Origin: Planctomycetota bacterium
GTDB taxonomy: Bacteria > Planctomycetota > UBA1135 > GCA-002686595
Direction of reading: 5' to 3'
Assembly: GCA_014237855.1 (NCBI GenBank)
Contig: JABACD010000006.1
Span: forward strand, 130,089 to 188,285
Length of the DNA stretch: 58,197 bases
The notes under the pieces are model-generated. The model saw nothing but the letters and a program-made list of their open reading frames with translations, did not search any database and was not told the origin of the DNA. Made by a program: the position numbers and the translations under genes. Shown piece after piece: positions 6,817-15,608 of the stretch (positions are counted from its first letter, which is position 1; each line of letters starts with the position of its first letter).

Positions 6817-9483
6817 TCAGCGAACCAGTCGATAGCTCGTCGTACCGGTGTTATCGACGTTGAACACGAGCCTGTAGCTCTTGGTTGAAGGATCGTACTC
6901 GGCCTGCCAGTAGTCGTTGCCCTCAACCTCCTGGCCCAGCCCGGTCCAGGAGCCGCTGAACTGGCGCTCCAGGCGCCATCCATCGTGACGATCCAGTCCC
7001 TCGAAGATCATGGGGACGAATCCGAATCCTCCGGTCAGGTCGAACTCCGCCCAGACCTCTCCACCCGAGGTTCTCGAGGGATTGGACGAGACTGCGATGG
7101 AGATCGGATGGGTGCGCAAGAGCGTCCCTACCGCCATCTGGACCTCGACGCTGTTTCCGCCGGCGAGGGTACGCATGAGTTCCGGCGTCCCGAAGTCGGG
7201 GTCCGGCGCAGCCAGGAGATCCGGGCTCGAGCCGTAGTAGCGCGTCTTGTCTGCCGGCAGCACGAGGTACTCGACAGTAGCCCGGAGAGTCGTCCCCGCG
7301 GGAAGGACCGGACTGGCGGGGTTGTACGGAACCCCCAGCTCAAAGCCGATCTGAGGATGCTGCCCCCAGTTGTTCGTGTGGACCAGGTTGATGTGGGGGG
7401 TGGTCGTGAGACTACCGCCCACGTTGAGCTCGTAATCTCTGACCACGAAGCCCACATCTGCAAACTCCTCGGGAAGGCTTCCCCCGGAATTGAGGTTGCC
7501 GTAGAGCAAGACCCACGGAGCGTCGCCGGAGAGCGAGATCCCACGATCAGCAGCCGAGGCATAGCCCACCGAACCCGTCGGAGTTGATGCAACATCGACA
7601 ACGACAGCGGCCGCATTTCCGTAGGCAATCCTCGAGAAGCCGTTGTCGGAGTAGTTGTCCGCAGCCACCTGGAAGAATGCCAGGCGGTCGTAGGTGACGG
7701 CCTCGAGAATGGTGTACTCGAGGTCATAGAGCACCCGCAGGACGTCATCTCCACGGCCAAGTCGAGTGCGCAGGGAGGACTCGATCTTGCCGTCCAGGGT
7801 CACACCGGCGTAGACCACATCGGTCAGGTTTGGTCCGGGCGACTGGTAGAGGGTCCGAAGCCTACCCAGGCGATCCTTGGCCGCTCCGGCGGGCTTGTAC
7901 ACGAGGAAGTCGGCACCACCCACATTCCCCGTCCAGTTGTAGAGCTGCTGACTCTGGACCAGGAACGGCCTGACGTCATCGATCATCGAGCGCCCAAGGG
8001 TGAGGTCAGGGTCGTAGGTGACGCTCTCACCCCAGCAGCCCAATGCTGACTCGTCCCATTGCTGATTGGTCCCCCACCCGACCAGGCTCAGCTGAGCGTG
8101 AGACGCTGCAAAGCTGCTCCCCCACTTGGCCCTGGCGATCGTGAACTCGAGCTCATGGCGCCCACCCTGGGGGAGAAAGGGCGTCGAGTAGAAGTGGTAC
8201 CAGCGCCTTGTAACTGGCTGAGTCTCGTGCCAGTTCTTCGAGATCTGAACCGGCAACCCCAGCGGCTCACCCTGCGAGTCCCTGAACATCGCGGACCCTC
8301 CGGTGATGCTCGCGATCACGCTTCCCTCCAGATCCAGTGCCACAGGGATCGAGACAGCCTCTCCTGCCTCGGATTGCAGGACGACCCGATGCCTGTTGTA
8401 CCAGGTCTGGTGATTGGGATCGGACCAGTTCGGATAGGTTGGCGCGCCAACGCTTGTGTTGAGGTCGAGCTCGACCAGGTAGGCACCGCGTTCGGGGTCG
8501 AAGACCGCATCTGCGATTGGCTCAGCGTCAACGCCGCTGCGGTCCTGCTGGGCAAACTGCACGCGGACTGTCGTGCCCGGGTGAAGGTAAGCATCGACCT
8601 GTGCATCGGTCAGCCCCTGGGTCGGGAGGGCCAGCAATGAGACGGCCAGGGTCTGCCCAGCGTCGAGCTGACTGACAGTGCGCGTTGCTGTCACTCCACC
8701 CTCAGCAGGAAGTTCGATCGCAGCAGTCGCCCCTGCGACTTCGGGAATGATGAGGATCCACCCATCCCCCGCCCCATCGACCATGCGCACCGCGCGGTTG
8801 GCTTCGAGAACGGTCACCTCGGTGAGCGCATCGATGGCCGGTCCTGAGAGATGCACTCGCGCGGAGACATTCGAGGTCTCCGCAGTGACCGTCTCGGTAC
8901 GATGAGTCAGCACCAGGTGGCGAGGCATCGTCACCAGTTGTACGCTCCCCGCCAGATCAGGAGCACTCGCGTAGCTGACGGCGGGAATGTCGACCCGCTG
9001 CATGAATCGACCACCATCGATCAGTCGGGATGGGTTCGACGCGCTGCCGTCCGTTCCGAGGAAGCTGGTTGCCGGGTGGACCCCGCCGGAGAGCTCCACG
9101 TCGTAGCTGACACTCATCGCTGGGAGAGCTTCAACCACCTGATTGTCAAGGACGAGGCTTCCCGCTGCACCTGATACTGAACCCTGAAGAGCACCAAGCC
9201 GGGTGAGCTCACCACTGGTGACGTCGAAGGACAGTCCGTAGGTGCCCGAGTTGACGTGCCGCTCGGTCGAGTAGCTTGGCCACGTGGGCCACGGACGGAA
9301 GTTCGTTGGCCAGTAGGAGTAGACGTGGTCTGCCTCCTCTACCACGGGCACGGGGGCGACCTTCAATACCCGAGTCGCAGCACCTTGTGGAGGTGCCGTG
9401 AACTGTGCGGAGGCGGGCAGAGCGAGGACCCCGAGGAGCACAAGAGGGGCAGCACAGGAATTCTTGACAGCGGCGATGGTCAT
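6817..9483 (-). CDS. Large secreted protein of unknown function
   Basis: 888 residues from ATG 9483, chosen because it gives a signal peptide ending in ASA-Q (residue 26). The open frame extends to 9585 without features. The mature protein is rich in beta-prone, Thr/Ser/Gly/Val stretches and aromatic-rich turns (for example YSYWPTNFRPWPTWPSY near 55-72), suggesting a multi-domain beta-sandwich. No catalytic motif was recognised. The end (about 865-888) reads like a short beta-sandwich tail, perhaps a sorting signal. Stands between a TPR lipoprotein and the lactone oxidase, all on the minus strand. Could be a glycan-binding or carbohydrate-active protein, but that is only context. Confidence 0.75.
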   Translation of the reverse strand: MTIAAVKNSCAAPLVLLGVLALPASAQFTAPPQGAATRVLKVAPVPVVEEADHVYSYWPTNFRPWPTWPSYSTERHVNSGTYGLSFDVTSGELTRLGALQGSVSGAAGSLVLDNQVVEALPAMSVSYDVELSGGVHPATSFLGTDGSASNPSRLIDGGRFMQRVDIPAVSYASAPDLAGSVQLVTMPRHLVLTHRTETVTAETSNVSARVHLSGPAIDALTEVTVLEANRAVRMVDGAGDGWILIIPEVAGATAAIELPAEGGVTATRTVSQLDAGQTLAVSLLALPTQGLTDAQVDAYLHPGTTVRVQFAQQDRSGVDAEPIADAVFDPERGAYLVELDLNTSVGAPTYPNWSDPNHQTWYNRHRVVLQSEAGEAVSIPVALDLEGSVIASITGGSAMFRDSQGEPLGLPVQISKNWHETQPVTRRWYHFYSTPFLPQGGRHELEFTIARAKWGSSFAASHAQLSLVGWGTNQQWDESALGCWGESVTYDPDLTLGRSMIDDVRPFLVQSQQLYNWTGNVGGADFLVYKPAGAAKDRLGRLRTLYQSPGPNLTDVVYAGVTLDGKIESSLRTRLGRGDDVLRVLYDLEYTILEAVTYDRLAFFQVAADNYSDNGFSRIAYGNAAAVVVDVASTPTGSVGYASAADRGISLSGDAPWVLLYGNLNSGGSLPEEFADVGFVVRDYELNVGGSLTTTPHINLVHTNNWGQHPQIGFELGVPYNPASPVLPAGTTLRATVEYLVLPADKTRYYGSSPDLLAAPDPDFGTPELMRTLAGGNSVEVQMAVGTLLRTHPISIAVSSNPSRTSGGEVWAEFDLTGGFGFVPMIFEGLDRHDGWRLERQFSGSWTGLGQEVEGNDYWQAEYDPSTKSYRLVFNVDNTGTTSYRLVR

Positions 9484-9674
9484 GGCTTCGGTCTGGGGGG
9501 ATCTGGAACCGAACGAGGGAGGGCACCTGGTGGTTTGGCTGCTCACACGGAGTCGCCATCCCTCACGATGGAGGCATCTTACCACTGCATCAGAAGCACA
9601 GAGGCCCTCCTGTTCCTGGCCCCGGGAAGCGCGCTGACTCCCTGTCTCCCTGCCAGCGGAGCACTCGAGATCAC

Positions 9675-9692
9675 GCCAGGTGGATACCTGGC
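9675..9692 (-). terminator. Short hairpin after the TPR lipoprotein gene
   Basis: Perfect 7-bp hairpin GCCAGGT-ggat-ACCTGGC, 7 bases past the stop codon. No T-run follows on the minus strand, so it may be an mRNA 3' end or processing signal rather than an intrinsic terminator. Confidence 0.35.
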
Positions 9693-9699
9693 CGCGCGC

Positions 9700-11001
9700 T
9701 CAGGGCAGCTCGCTCAACAAGGCCGAGGTCGATTGGTGCCACTTGCCCTCCGGCTCACGCTCGAGGTAAGCCTCGAGCGCTGTCCTGGCCGCGAGCTTCT
9801 CGTCTGCTGCGTAGAGCGCCTTCGCCATGAAGATGTGCACGGGCTCAGGAAGCACCAGATCGGCCTCGATTGCATCGTCGAGAACTCGACGCCAGTGGGT
9901 GGCCGCAGGCAGGAACTCCTGCTGTCGATAGAGCACAACGGCCAGCTGGCCGTGCACCAGCAGCAAGCTGTCGTCCAGCCGAAGTGAGTGCTCGAAGCGC
10001 ATTCGAGCGGTCTCCAGGTCCCCCTTCTCGAAGGCGGTGACACCATCCTTCATCGCCTGTTCAGCCGCGCCGCGCAGGATATCGCCGCCCGTACCGAGCT
10101 CCTCATCGGTGAGGCCCGCCTCACGCGCCAGGCGGAAGAACTCGATGGCCTGGTCGCGGCGACGCAGGACGAGCTCGGCCATCGCAGCGCGCTTGTACAT
10201 CAAGGCCAGCTCACCGCCACGATCATGGCCTTCGGATTCGAGCTCCTCGAGGATGCTCACGGCTTGAGGGAACTCACCGTTCGCGGCCAGGATGTCGGCA
10301 AAGAGCAGGCGGGCATCGACCTCGAAGGGATCTCGGGACAGGCTCAGCTTGACCTGCTCGAGAGCAGCCCGGGTTCGCTGTTCGGAGAGCGCGCGCTTGG
10401 CGAGGAGCAGGTGAGCCTGGGCCGTGGCCCGATCCATGAAGGGCATCTCCGCGTCGTACTCGCGGGCTCGCTCGAGTAGCGCCAGGCCGCGCTGCGCTCC
10501 ACCCTGCTGCGACAGCTGGATGAAGGCCTGAGCTCGCAACAGCTCCGGGGCACTACCACAGGCTTCCAGACCCCGGCGGACCTCCTCTCGGGCGGTCTCG
10601 AGCCGCCCCGAGGCGGCGTGCAACTCGGCTGCTGTCGCGTAGACTCGCGGATCGGTCGGCGCGCTGCTGCGTGCCTGCTCGATCATCGGCGTGACCTTCA
10701 GGTCCTGGCCACGGATCGCGAAGAGGCGAGCCTCGAGCAGCGGTTCCTCCACGCCGAGGGTCGGACGGGCTCGATCAAGGATCGACTCGATCCCCTCCAG
10801 GACTCCCAGATCCAGGTTGCGGCGAAGTTCACGTGCCGCTTCGCTGTCGTCTCTCTGGAAGACGGCCTGATACTCGGAGGGTTCTGCACGAACCTCCTGG
10901 CTCTCACCGCCTCCAGGCACCTCGGCCTGGCCGCAGGCTACAAGAAGAAATGAGAACAGGATCGGGGGCCTGACTACGCTGCTCGGGATGTGACTTCGCA
11001 T
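9700..11001 (-). CDS. TPR-repeat lipoprotein
   Basis: 433 residues from ATG 11001, selected because it starts a lipoprotein signal with LVAC (Cys23). The frame continues upstream to 11592 over sequence without family similarity, and the lipoprotein signal marks the true start. After a short linker, the protein is all-helical with tetratricopeptide-like repeats from about 50 to 430 (Ala/Leu/Glu-rich pairs such as DPRVYATAAELHAASGRLETA). TPR proteins scaffold complexes; here in the periplasm, anchored to a membrane. Partner not identifiable. Confidence 0.82.
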   Translation of the reverse strand: MRSHIPSSVVRPPILFSFLLVACGQAEVPGGGESQEVRAEPSEYQAVFQRDDSEAARELRRNLDLGVLEGIESILDRARPTLGVEEPLLEARLFAIRGQDLKVTPMIEQARSSAPTDPRVYATAAELHAASGRLETAREEVRRGLEACGSAPELLRAQAFIQLSQQGGAQRGLALLERAREYDAEMPFMDRATAQAHLLLAKRALSEQRTRAALEQVKLSLSRDPFEVDARLLFADILAANGEFPQAVSILEELESEGHDRGGELALMYKRAAMAELVLRRRDQAIEFFRLAREAGLTDEELGTGGDILRGAAEQAMKDGVTAFEKGDLETARMRFEHSLRLDDSLLLVHGQLAVVLYRQQEFLPAATHWRRVLDDAIEADLVLPEPVHIFMAKALYAADEKLAARTALEAYLEREPEGKWHQSTSALLSELP

Positions 11002-11432
11002 GATTGGGGGTCGGAGCCTACCCGGCCCGCCCCTGGAGTTTACGCTTGGCCTCGCAGACCTGGAAAGATCAGGGTGCAGCTCGGCGGTTCTCCTCGCCGG
11101 ACCTCCGCCTGCGCGGCCGGGGCCAGACACGGCCTCTCTCCGAAGACCCGCCGGAAGGCGCCAGCTGAGGCGAGCGCAGCAGGCCCCCTTTGCCGTAGGA
11201 TTCGAGCCATGGGAACTGTCCGACTCGTGACCTGCAACTGCAAGACCGACCAGCGCTCCACCCAGGCCCTCGACGAGCCAACCCTCAGGACAGCCTCGAT
11301 CGCTGGGCGCCCTGCCGACAAGGGGCCCTATCTTGCCGATAGCTTGCGAATACGGCAGTTCAGGGCGCTCTCGATGGAACACGCCCGCCCCTTCACCACG
11401 CGCCCTGGCTCGGCCGCCGGAGGAGCCTCGAG
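11002..11432. other. 431-bp intergenic region between divergent genes
   Basis: Separates the minus-strand TPR lipoprotein and the plus-strand uracil-DNA glycosylase, so it should hold both promoters. Open frames of 76-148 codons cross it on both strands but have low-complexity, arginine/proline-rich products typical of GC-rich shadow frames and no signals. A CGCC-GGAA-GGCG mini-hairpin near 11149-11160 is present. No convincing promoter was found. Confidence 0.4.
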
Positions 11433-12194
11433 ATGAGCGAATTGAATCCCCGGGAGGAGCTGGAGGCTCTGGCCACCGGCCTGGCTGCCCAGTTCGAGCG
11501 GGCTCGCAGGCGAGGAATTCGAAGAGTCCTGGCTCCGGCGCCCACGAGAACTGCCTCGGAGGCTCCTTCAAGCCAGGCGCAGGCCCCCCCACCTTCGACG
11601 AAGCCCACGGGACCCCCCCAAGACCAGGCCGCCGGCTGCTCCAGCCTGGAGGAGCTCCAGCAAGCCGTGGCCGCCTGTCGGGCTTGCAGGCTGTGCGAGA
11701 CCCGGACTCAGACCGTCTTCTCCGACGGCCGCGGGTCCTCGGGGGTGATGTTCATCGGGGAGGCCCCCGGCGCCGACGAGGATGCCTCAGGCGTGCCCTT
11801 CGTCGGGCGCGCTGGGCAGCTGCTCTCGGACATCGTCACCAAGGGCATGAAAATGTCCCGTGAAGAGGTCTATATCGCGAATGTCCTCAAATGCCGCCCA
11901 CCGGGCAACCGCGATCCAGAGCCCACCGAGAAGGAGCTCTGCACCCACTTCCTCGACCGCCAGATCGATCTGGTCAATCCCAAGGTGATCATCCCGCTCG
12001 GCAAGCACGCCGCCCAGCACGTCCTCAAGAGCGACCTCTCCATGGGGCGTATGAGAGGTCGGGTCCACCTGGTAGGCGGCCGTCAGGTGGTCCCCACCTA
12101 CCACCCGGCCTTCCTTCTACGCTCTCCACATATGAAGAAGGACTGCTGGCAGGACATCCAGCTCGCCCTGAAGACCCTGGCCGAGGGAAGCTGA
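11433..12194 (+). CDS. Type-4 (family 4) uracil-DNA glycosylase, [4Fe-4S]
   Basis: 253 residues. Removes uracil from DNA to start base-excision repair. Catalytic motif GEAPGADED (109-117), uracil-binding region with FVGRAGQLL, and [10 protein letters not shown] (221-230). Iron-sulfur ligands by alignment are Cys82, Cys85, Cys154 and Cys170, the last two in the C-x15-C spacing seen in thermophilic type-4 enzymes. An N-terminal extension of about 70 residues includes a Pro/Ala/Ser-rich linker (33-66) absent from minimal family members. Monocistronic by context. Confidence 0.93.
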   Translation: MSELNPREELEALATGLAAQFERARRRGIRRVLAPAPTRTASEAPSSQAQAPPPSTKPTGPPQDQAAGCSSLEELQQAVAACRACRLCETRTQTVFSDGRGSSGVMFIGEAPGADEDASGVPFVGRAGQLLSDIVTKGMKMSREEVYIANVLKCRPPGNRDPEPTEKELCTHFLDRQIDLVNPKVIIPLGKHAAQHVLKSDLSMGRMRGRVHLVGGRQVVPTYHPAFLLRSPHMKKDCWQDIQLALKTLAEGS

Positions 12195-12331
12195 GCTCAT
12201 CCCCGCAAATCGACCCTGTGAGCCCAGGAGGAGGGTTTCCAACAGATCCTGGGGAGCTTTCGTGGTAACCAGCCCAGCTGGATCGGGTAGCAGGCGGCCA
12301 GGCTCCGACCAGGAGTCGACCACGAACCGTT

Positions 12332-12372
12332 GATAGCCTGCTGGGGGTTTGTTGACCACCCCCATGGCTATC
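12332..12372. repeat. Two-part inverted repeat spanning the secretin-1 promoter
   Basis: Outer arms GATAGCC (12332-12338) and GGCTATC (12366-12372) enclose inner arms TGGGGGT (12342-12348) and ACCCCCA (12358-12364), 14 perfect pairs with a TGC/T bulge and 9-nt loop. The predicted -35 lies in the loop. It could be an operator, or a terminator-like hairpin for the upstream gene, although no T-run follows. Confidence 0.5.
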
Positions 12373-12380
12373 GCTATCCT
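12352..12380 (+). promoter_or_regulatory. Predicted sigma-70-like promoter of the first secretin gene
   Basis: TTGACC (12352-12357), 17-bp spacer, TATCCT (12375-12380). Matches 5/6 and 4/6 of the sigma-70 consensus. The same pattern occurs before two other genes of this locus. Transcription would start near 12387. Confidence 0.5.
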
Positions 12381-12386
12381 CCCCGG

Positions 12387-12642
12387 CTCATTTCAAGGAC
12401 TCCCCATCCCCACCGAGACAGCTGATCGGACTGCTGAAGATCGGCTGTGTACTGCTACCGCGCGTCGGTGGCCTGTACGTGCAGGGAACAAGGAGTTCGT
12501 TACAAACTCCCTGAAATCTTGGCCCGTGAGAGTTCCCCCCAAGCACGTCGCGCGCCGACGGGCGGAAACGACTCTCGCACCCCCCTCTAAACCCTGGCTT
12601 CTCCTCCCAGAGGCCACACCTTTTTTAAGGCTCGAGAAACTC
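12387..12642 (+). other. Predicted long 5' leader of secretin 1
   Basis: About 256 nt between the predicted start of transcription and the ATG. Contains a GGAGTT/AACTCC hairpin (12492-12510), a possible GAGAGT/ACTCTC long-range pairing and a T6 tract (12621-12626) just before the gene. No known riboswitch was recognised. The in-frame upstream codons look non-coding. Confidence 0.35.
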
Positions 12643-15276
12643 ATGCGCCTGAGATTCCTCTTCCTGCCGCTTCTCGCGGTGGCCCCCGTTGCCTGCCAGT
12701 CCACCGACTCGAACAACGAAGGTGGCGACACCGCAGTCTCAGCCCCGGAGCTGCGGACCCCTACCGGGACCATTGACAAGACCTCCGAGGACACAACCGA
12801 CACGGTCGAAGCTTCGTTTACAGCCGAAGCCAGCAACCAATCCGGTGATCTCGCTCAGGACGCAGAACGGCTGGAGCGCAAGCAAAGCCAGCGCTCCTTC
12901 CTTTCCGGCGAATCGATCAAGGAAGGTGACAACCACCTCGATCGCGGTAACCTCGAAGGAGCGCTCGTCGCCTACGCAGAGGCGATCGCGATCGATCCGG
13001 GCAACCAGACGGCCCGTGAACGCATGCAGCGCGTCGAGGGGATGCTCGGAAATCGCTATGCGGTGGTCGCCGACACTCTCCAGGACGAGGTCGAGCGGGC
13101 CATGGTCAAGCGGGCTCAGGCCCGCATGGAGGCCGAGCGCTACAACGTTCGCGGTGATGCAGCCCTGAACAACGCTGAGTTCGACGAGGCCATTCAGAAC
13201 TACCGCAGCGCGGAGATGATCCTGCGCTACAACCCGCTTATCGCCACGGAGTCGCTCGACGAGCAGATCATCACCGGCAAGCTCAACGCCGCCGTCGATC
13301 ATCGCGAGGACGCCCGGCGCCGCGCTGAGGAAGAGACCATTGCCGCTGCCCGAATGGCCTCCGAGACGGCCGAGCGCCGTGAGCGGGAGCTCTTCGAGGA
13401 CAAGCTGATCACCCTCTTCGAGGAGGCCAACCAGGCCTTCCTCAACGAGAACTTCAAGCGCTGTGAGTCCCTCTGCGACCTGATCCTGATGGAGGATACG
13501 GGTAATGAGGCCGCCACGATGCTTCGCGAGAACTCTCAGGAAGCACGACACCTGACCACCGCGGAGCGCAACCGCCGCGACTACAAGGAGCAATGGCTGC
13601 GCACCTTCGCCGATCTCGATCAGCTGAACGTGATCCAGACCGAGCCGGTCGTGTTCAATGACCTCGACCGCTGGTTGGAGGTCATCCAGCGCAAGCCCAA
13701 GGAGTTTTCGGCCTCCGAGGAGGCCGGTGCGGACGACAGTCTCGCCGTGACCACCCGCCTGGAAGAGGTTCGCTTTGCGCCCCAGTTCGTCGGCGAGGAT
13801 GGAGAGGGTGCCCCGCTCGAGGACGTCGCGAACTTCCTGCAGACCCTGACCGGCGTCAACTTCATCATCAGCACAGCCGTGCGCGAGGAACTCGGCGAGG
13901 AGGAGACCATGGTCAACCTCCAGCTGCCCGAGTACAGCGTGAAGAAGATCCTGGACATCATCGCGGACACCAACGAGTCCCTGCGCTGGAAGATCGAGAA
14001 TGGCGTGGTCAAGTTCGTGACCGCCGAGGAAATGGTAGGCGGTCAGGTCCTTCGCATGTACGAGGTCCGAGACCTGATCCACCCGATCCCGGACTTCCCG
14101 GGCGCTGAGATCAACGTACAGCCCTCCGGCGGCATCACGCTGCCTGATGAGGACATCGAAGAGCGCGAGTCGAACGTCGTCACGAGCGACCTCCTCGACC
14201 AGCTGATTCGCAACAACATCGACCCCGAGTCGTGGGAAGCCGATGCTTCCAACAGTCTTCAGATCAATGAGATGGGAGTCATGGTTGTGAACCAGACCCC
14301 TGCCGTCCACGAGAAGATCGGCCAGCTGCTAGCCGACCTTCGTGAGGCCACCGGCATCATGATCGACATTCAGTCCCGCTTCATCAAAGTCGAGGACAAC
14401 TTCCTCGAGGACATCGGCGTGGACTTCCGCGGCCTCGGTCAGCCGGGCCTCGGCACCAACGAGTTCTTCGATGATTTCGGTGATGCGACCACCCAGGCCG
14501 AACTGGGCAGCGACATCGGAACCGACCCGAGCCTGGGCGCCTACTACGACGAGGGCGACGACGGCGACATCAAGGGACGCGTCGAGGAGCTCTACGACAA
14601 CGCCTTGGGCAACGATAAGACCATCGAAGCCTCAGGTGGCCTGAGCTTCCAGTGGACCTACCTCAACGACATCCAGCTGGAACTGATCCTGCGTGCGGTC
14701 AGCAAGTCAGAGCGAGTCGAACTCGTCAGCAACCCCAGGGTGCTCGTCTCGAACACGGGTCGCGCGAACCTGACGGTGCTCAACCAGGTCGTCTACGTGA
14801 AGGACTTCGACGTAGAGATCGCCCAGGCGGCCTCAATCGCGGATCCGATCATCGACGTGGTCCAGGACGGAGTGATTCTGGACGTGAGACCGGCCGTCAG
14901 CGCCGACCGCCGCTTCATCACCATCGAGCTGCGCCCCACCATCGCGCACCTGCAGCGCCCGATCCGCGAGGTCAGCACCACGCTGGGCTCTCAGGCCTCG
15001 GTGACCATCCAGCTGCCGGAACTCGAGATCCAGCGGGTACGAACCACGATCCCGATGCCCGACGGCTCCACGGTGCTGCTCGGCGGACTCAAGATCTCCG
15101 ACAAGAAGGACTATCGCTCCGGCGTCCCTATCCTGAACAAGATCCCGCTGGTCTCGATGCTGTTCGAGCGCAAGGGTAAGTACATCTCGAACAACAAGCT
15201 CCTTATCTTGCTGCGAGCTGACATCGTGATTCCCTCTGAGGAAGAGCCCACCCCGGCGCAGCTCGGCATTCGCTAG
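12643..15276 (+). CDS. TPR-secretin outer-membrane lipoprotein (secretin 1)
   Basis: 877 residues from ATG 12643, chosen for the lipoprotein signal ending PVAC (Cys18). Order: acidic linker (19-85); TPR-like helices (about 90-200); coiled coil (about 222-260); further helical repeat (about 255-300); STN/N0-like domain (about 374-465, VANFLQTLTGVNFIIS); N1-like domain with NNIDPESWEA (524-533); secretin gate domain (about 570-865). The secretin signature, DGSTVLLGGLK then IPLVSMLF, falls at 807-841. Secretins form large outer-membrane rings with periplasmic N-domains. There is no GspE/GspF or pilus gene beside it; instead an ExbB/ExbD motor and a second secretin follow. Paralogous to the gene at 22356. 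Confidence 0.9.
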   Translation: MRLRFLFLPLLAVAPVACQSTDSNNEGGDTAVSAPELRTPTGTIDKTSEDTTDTVEASFTAEASNQSGDLAQDAERLERKQSQRSFLSGESIKEGDNHLDRGNLEGALVAYAEAIAIDPGNQTARERMQRVEGMLGNRYAVVADTLQDEVERAMVKRAQARMEAERYNVRGDAALNNAEFDEAIQNYRSAEMILRYNPLIATESLDEQIITGKLNAAVDHREDARRRAEEETIAAARMASETAERRERELFEDKLITLFEEANQAFLNENFKRCESLCDLILMEDTGNEAATMLRENSQEARHLTTAERNRRDYKEQWLRTFADLDQLNVIQTEPVVFNDLDRWLEVIQRKPKEFSASEEAGADDSLAVTTRLEEVRFAPQFVGEDGEGAPLEDVANFLQTLTGVNFIISTAVREELGEEETMVNLQLPEYSVKKILDIIADTNESLRWKIENGVVKFVTAEEMVGGQVLRMYEVRDLIHPIPDFPGAEINVQPSGGITLPDEDIEERESNVVTSDLLDQLIRNNIDPESWEADASNSLQINEMGVMVVNQTPAVHEKIGQLLADLREATGIMIDIQSRFIKVEDNFLEDIGVDFRGLGQPGLGTNEFFDDFGDATTQAELGSDIGTDPSLGAYYDEGDDGDIKGRVEELYDNALGNDKTIEASGGLSFQWTYLNDIQLELILRAVSKSERVELVSNPRVLVSNTGRANLTVLNQVVYVKDFDVEIAQAASIADPIIDVVQDGVILDVRPAVSADRRFITIELRPTIAHLQRPIREVSTTLGSQASVTIQLPELEIQRVRTTIPMPDGSTVLLGGLKISDKKDYRSGVPILNKIPLVSMLFERKGKYISNNKLLILLRADIVIPSEEEPTPAQLGIR

Positions 15277-15363
15277 CGAGTACCTAGCCAACAGGGCGCT
15301 ACCCAGCAGGCTCTTGGAAGAGCAAGAACCTGGAGAGCCCTGACTCGGGTGAGATCACAGGGG

Positions 15364-15394
15364 AAGGCCTCGGCCGGAGCGGCGAGGCCTTCTT
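15364..15394 (+). terminator. Hairpin terminator after secretin 1
   Basis: AAGGCCTCG (15364-15372), 10-nt loop, CGAGGCCTT (15383-15391), then CTTGCT: a perfect 9-bp stem with a short T-rich tail, 88 bp past the secretin stop. Lies within the 332-bp gap to the next gene, in which I see nothing else certain. Confidence 0.6.
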
Positions 15395-15608
15395 GCTAAT
15401 CCCCTCAATCAACGACCAAACCCTCGAGGCCCCCTGGGCGGTCCAAGGACTCGCTATCAGGCCTCGAGATCTTTCGAATCTCGTAATAACTCATGCGTTG
15501 CCGCACGGCTGCAAGCGGGTAGGAAGGGACATGGATCGAACCATGCCGCTGACTACCCCTAGCTCCCAGGTCCCCGTCCGAATCAACATCGAGCGCCCCT
15601 CATCTGCC

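Noticed and set aside
11140..11180. CGCC-GGAA-GGCG hairpin resembling the tip of bacterial SRP RNA
   Set aside because: The GGAA loop is present, but the flanking conserved AGCAG side and GUCAGG side of SRP RNA are absent, and no long stem encloses it.
11002..11592. Upstream extension of the TPR lipoprotein to 630 residues
   Set aside because: The extension is Pro/Arg/Gly-rich, crosses the uracil-DNA glycosylase start, and would bury the lipoprotein signal.
12739..14310. 523-codon open frame antisense to secretin 1
   Set aside because: Leu/Val/Asp-rich translation without motifs, exactly opposite a well-supported secretin; a product of GC-rich codon bias.
12643..15276. Secretin as part of a type II secretion or type IV pilus operon
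   Set aside because: No GspE/PilB ATPase, GspF/PilC or pseudopilin gene occurs in the window; the neighbours are TPR and ExbBD genes.
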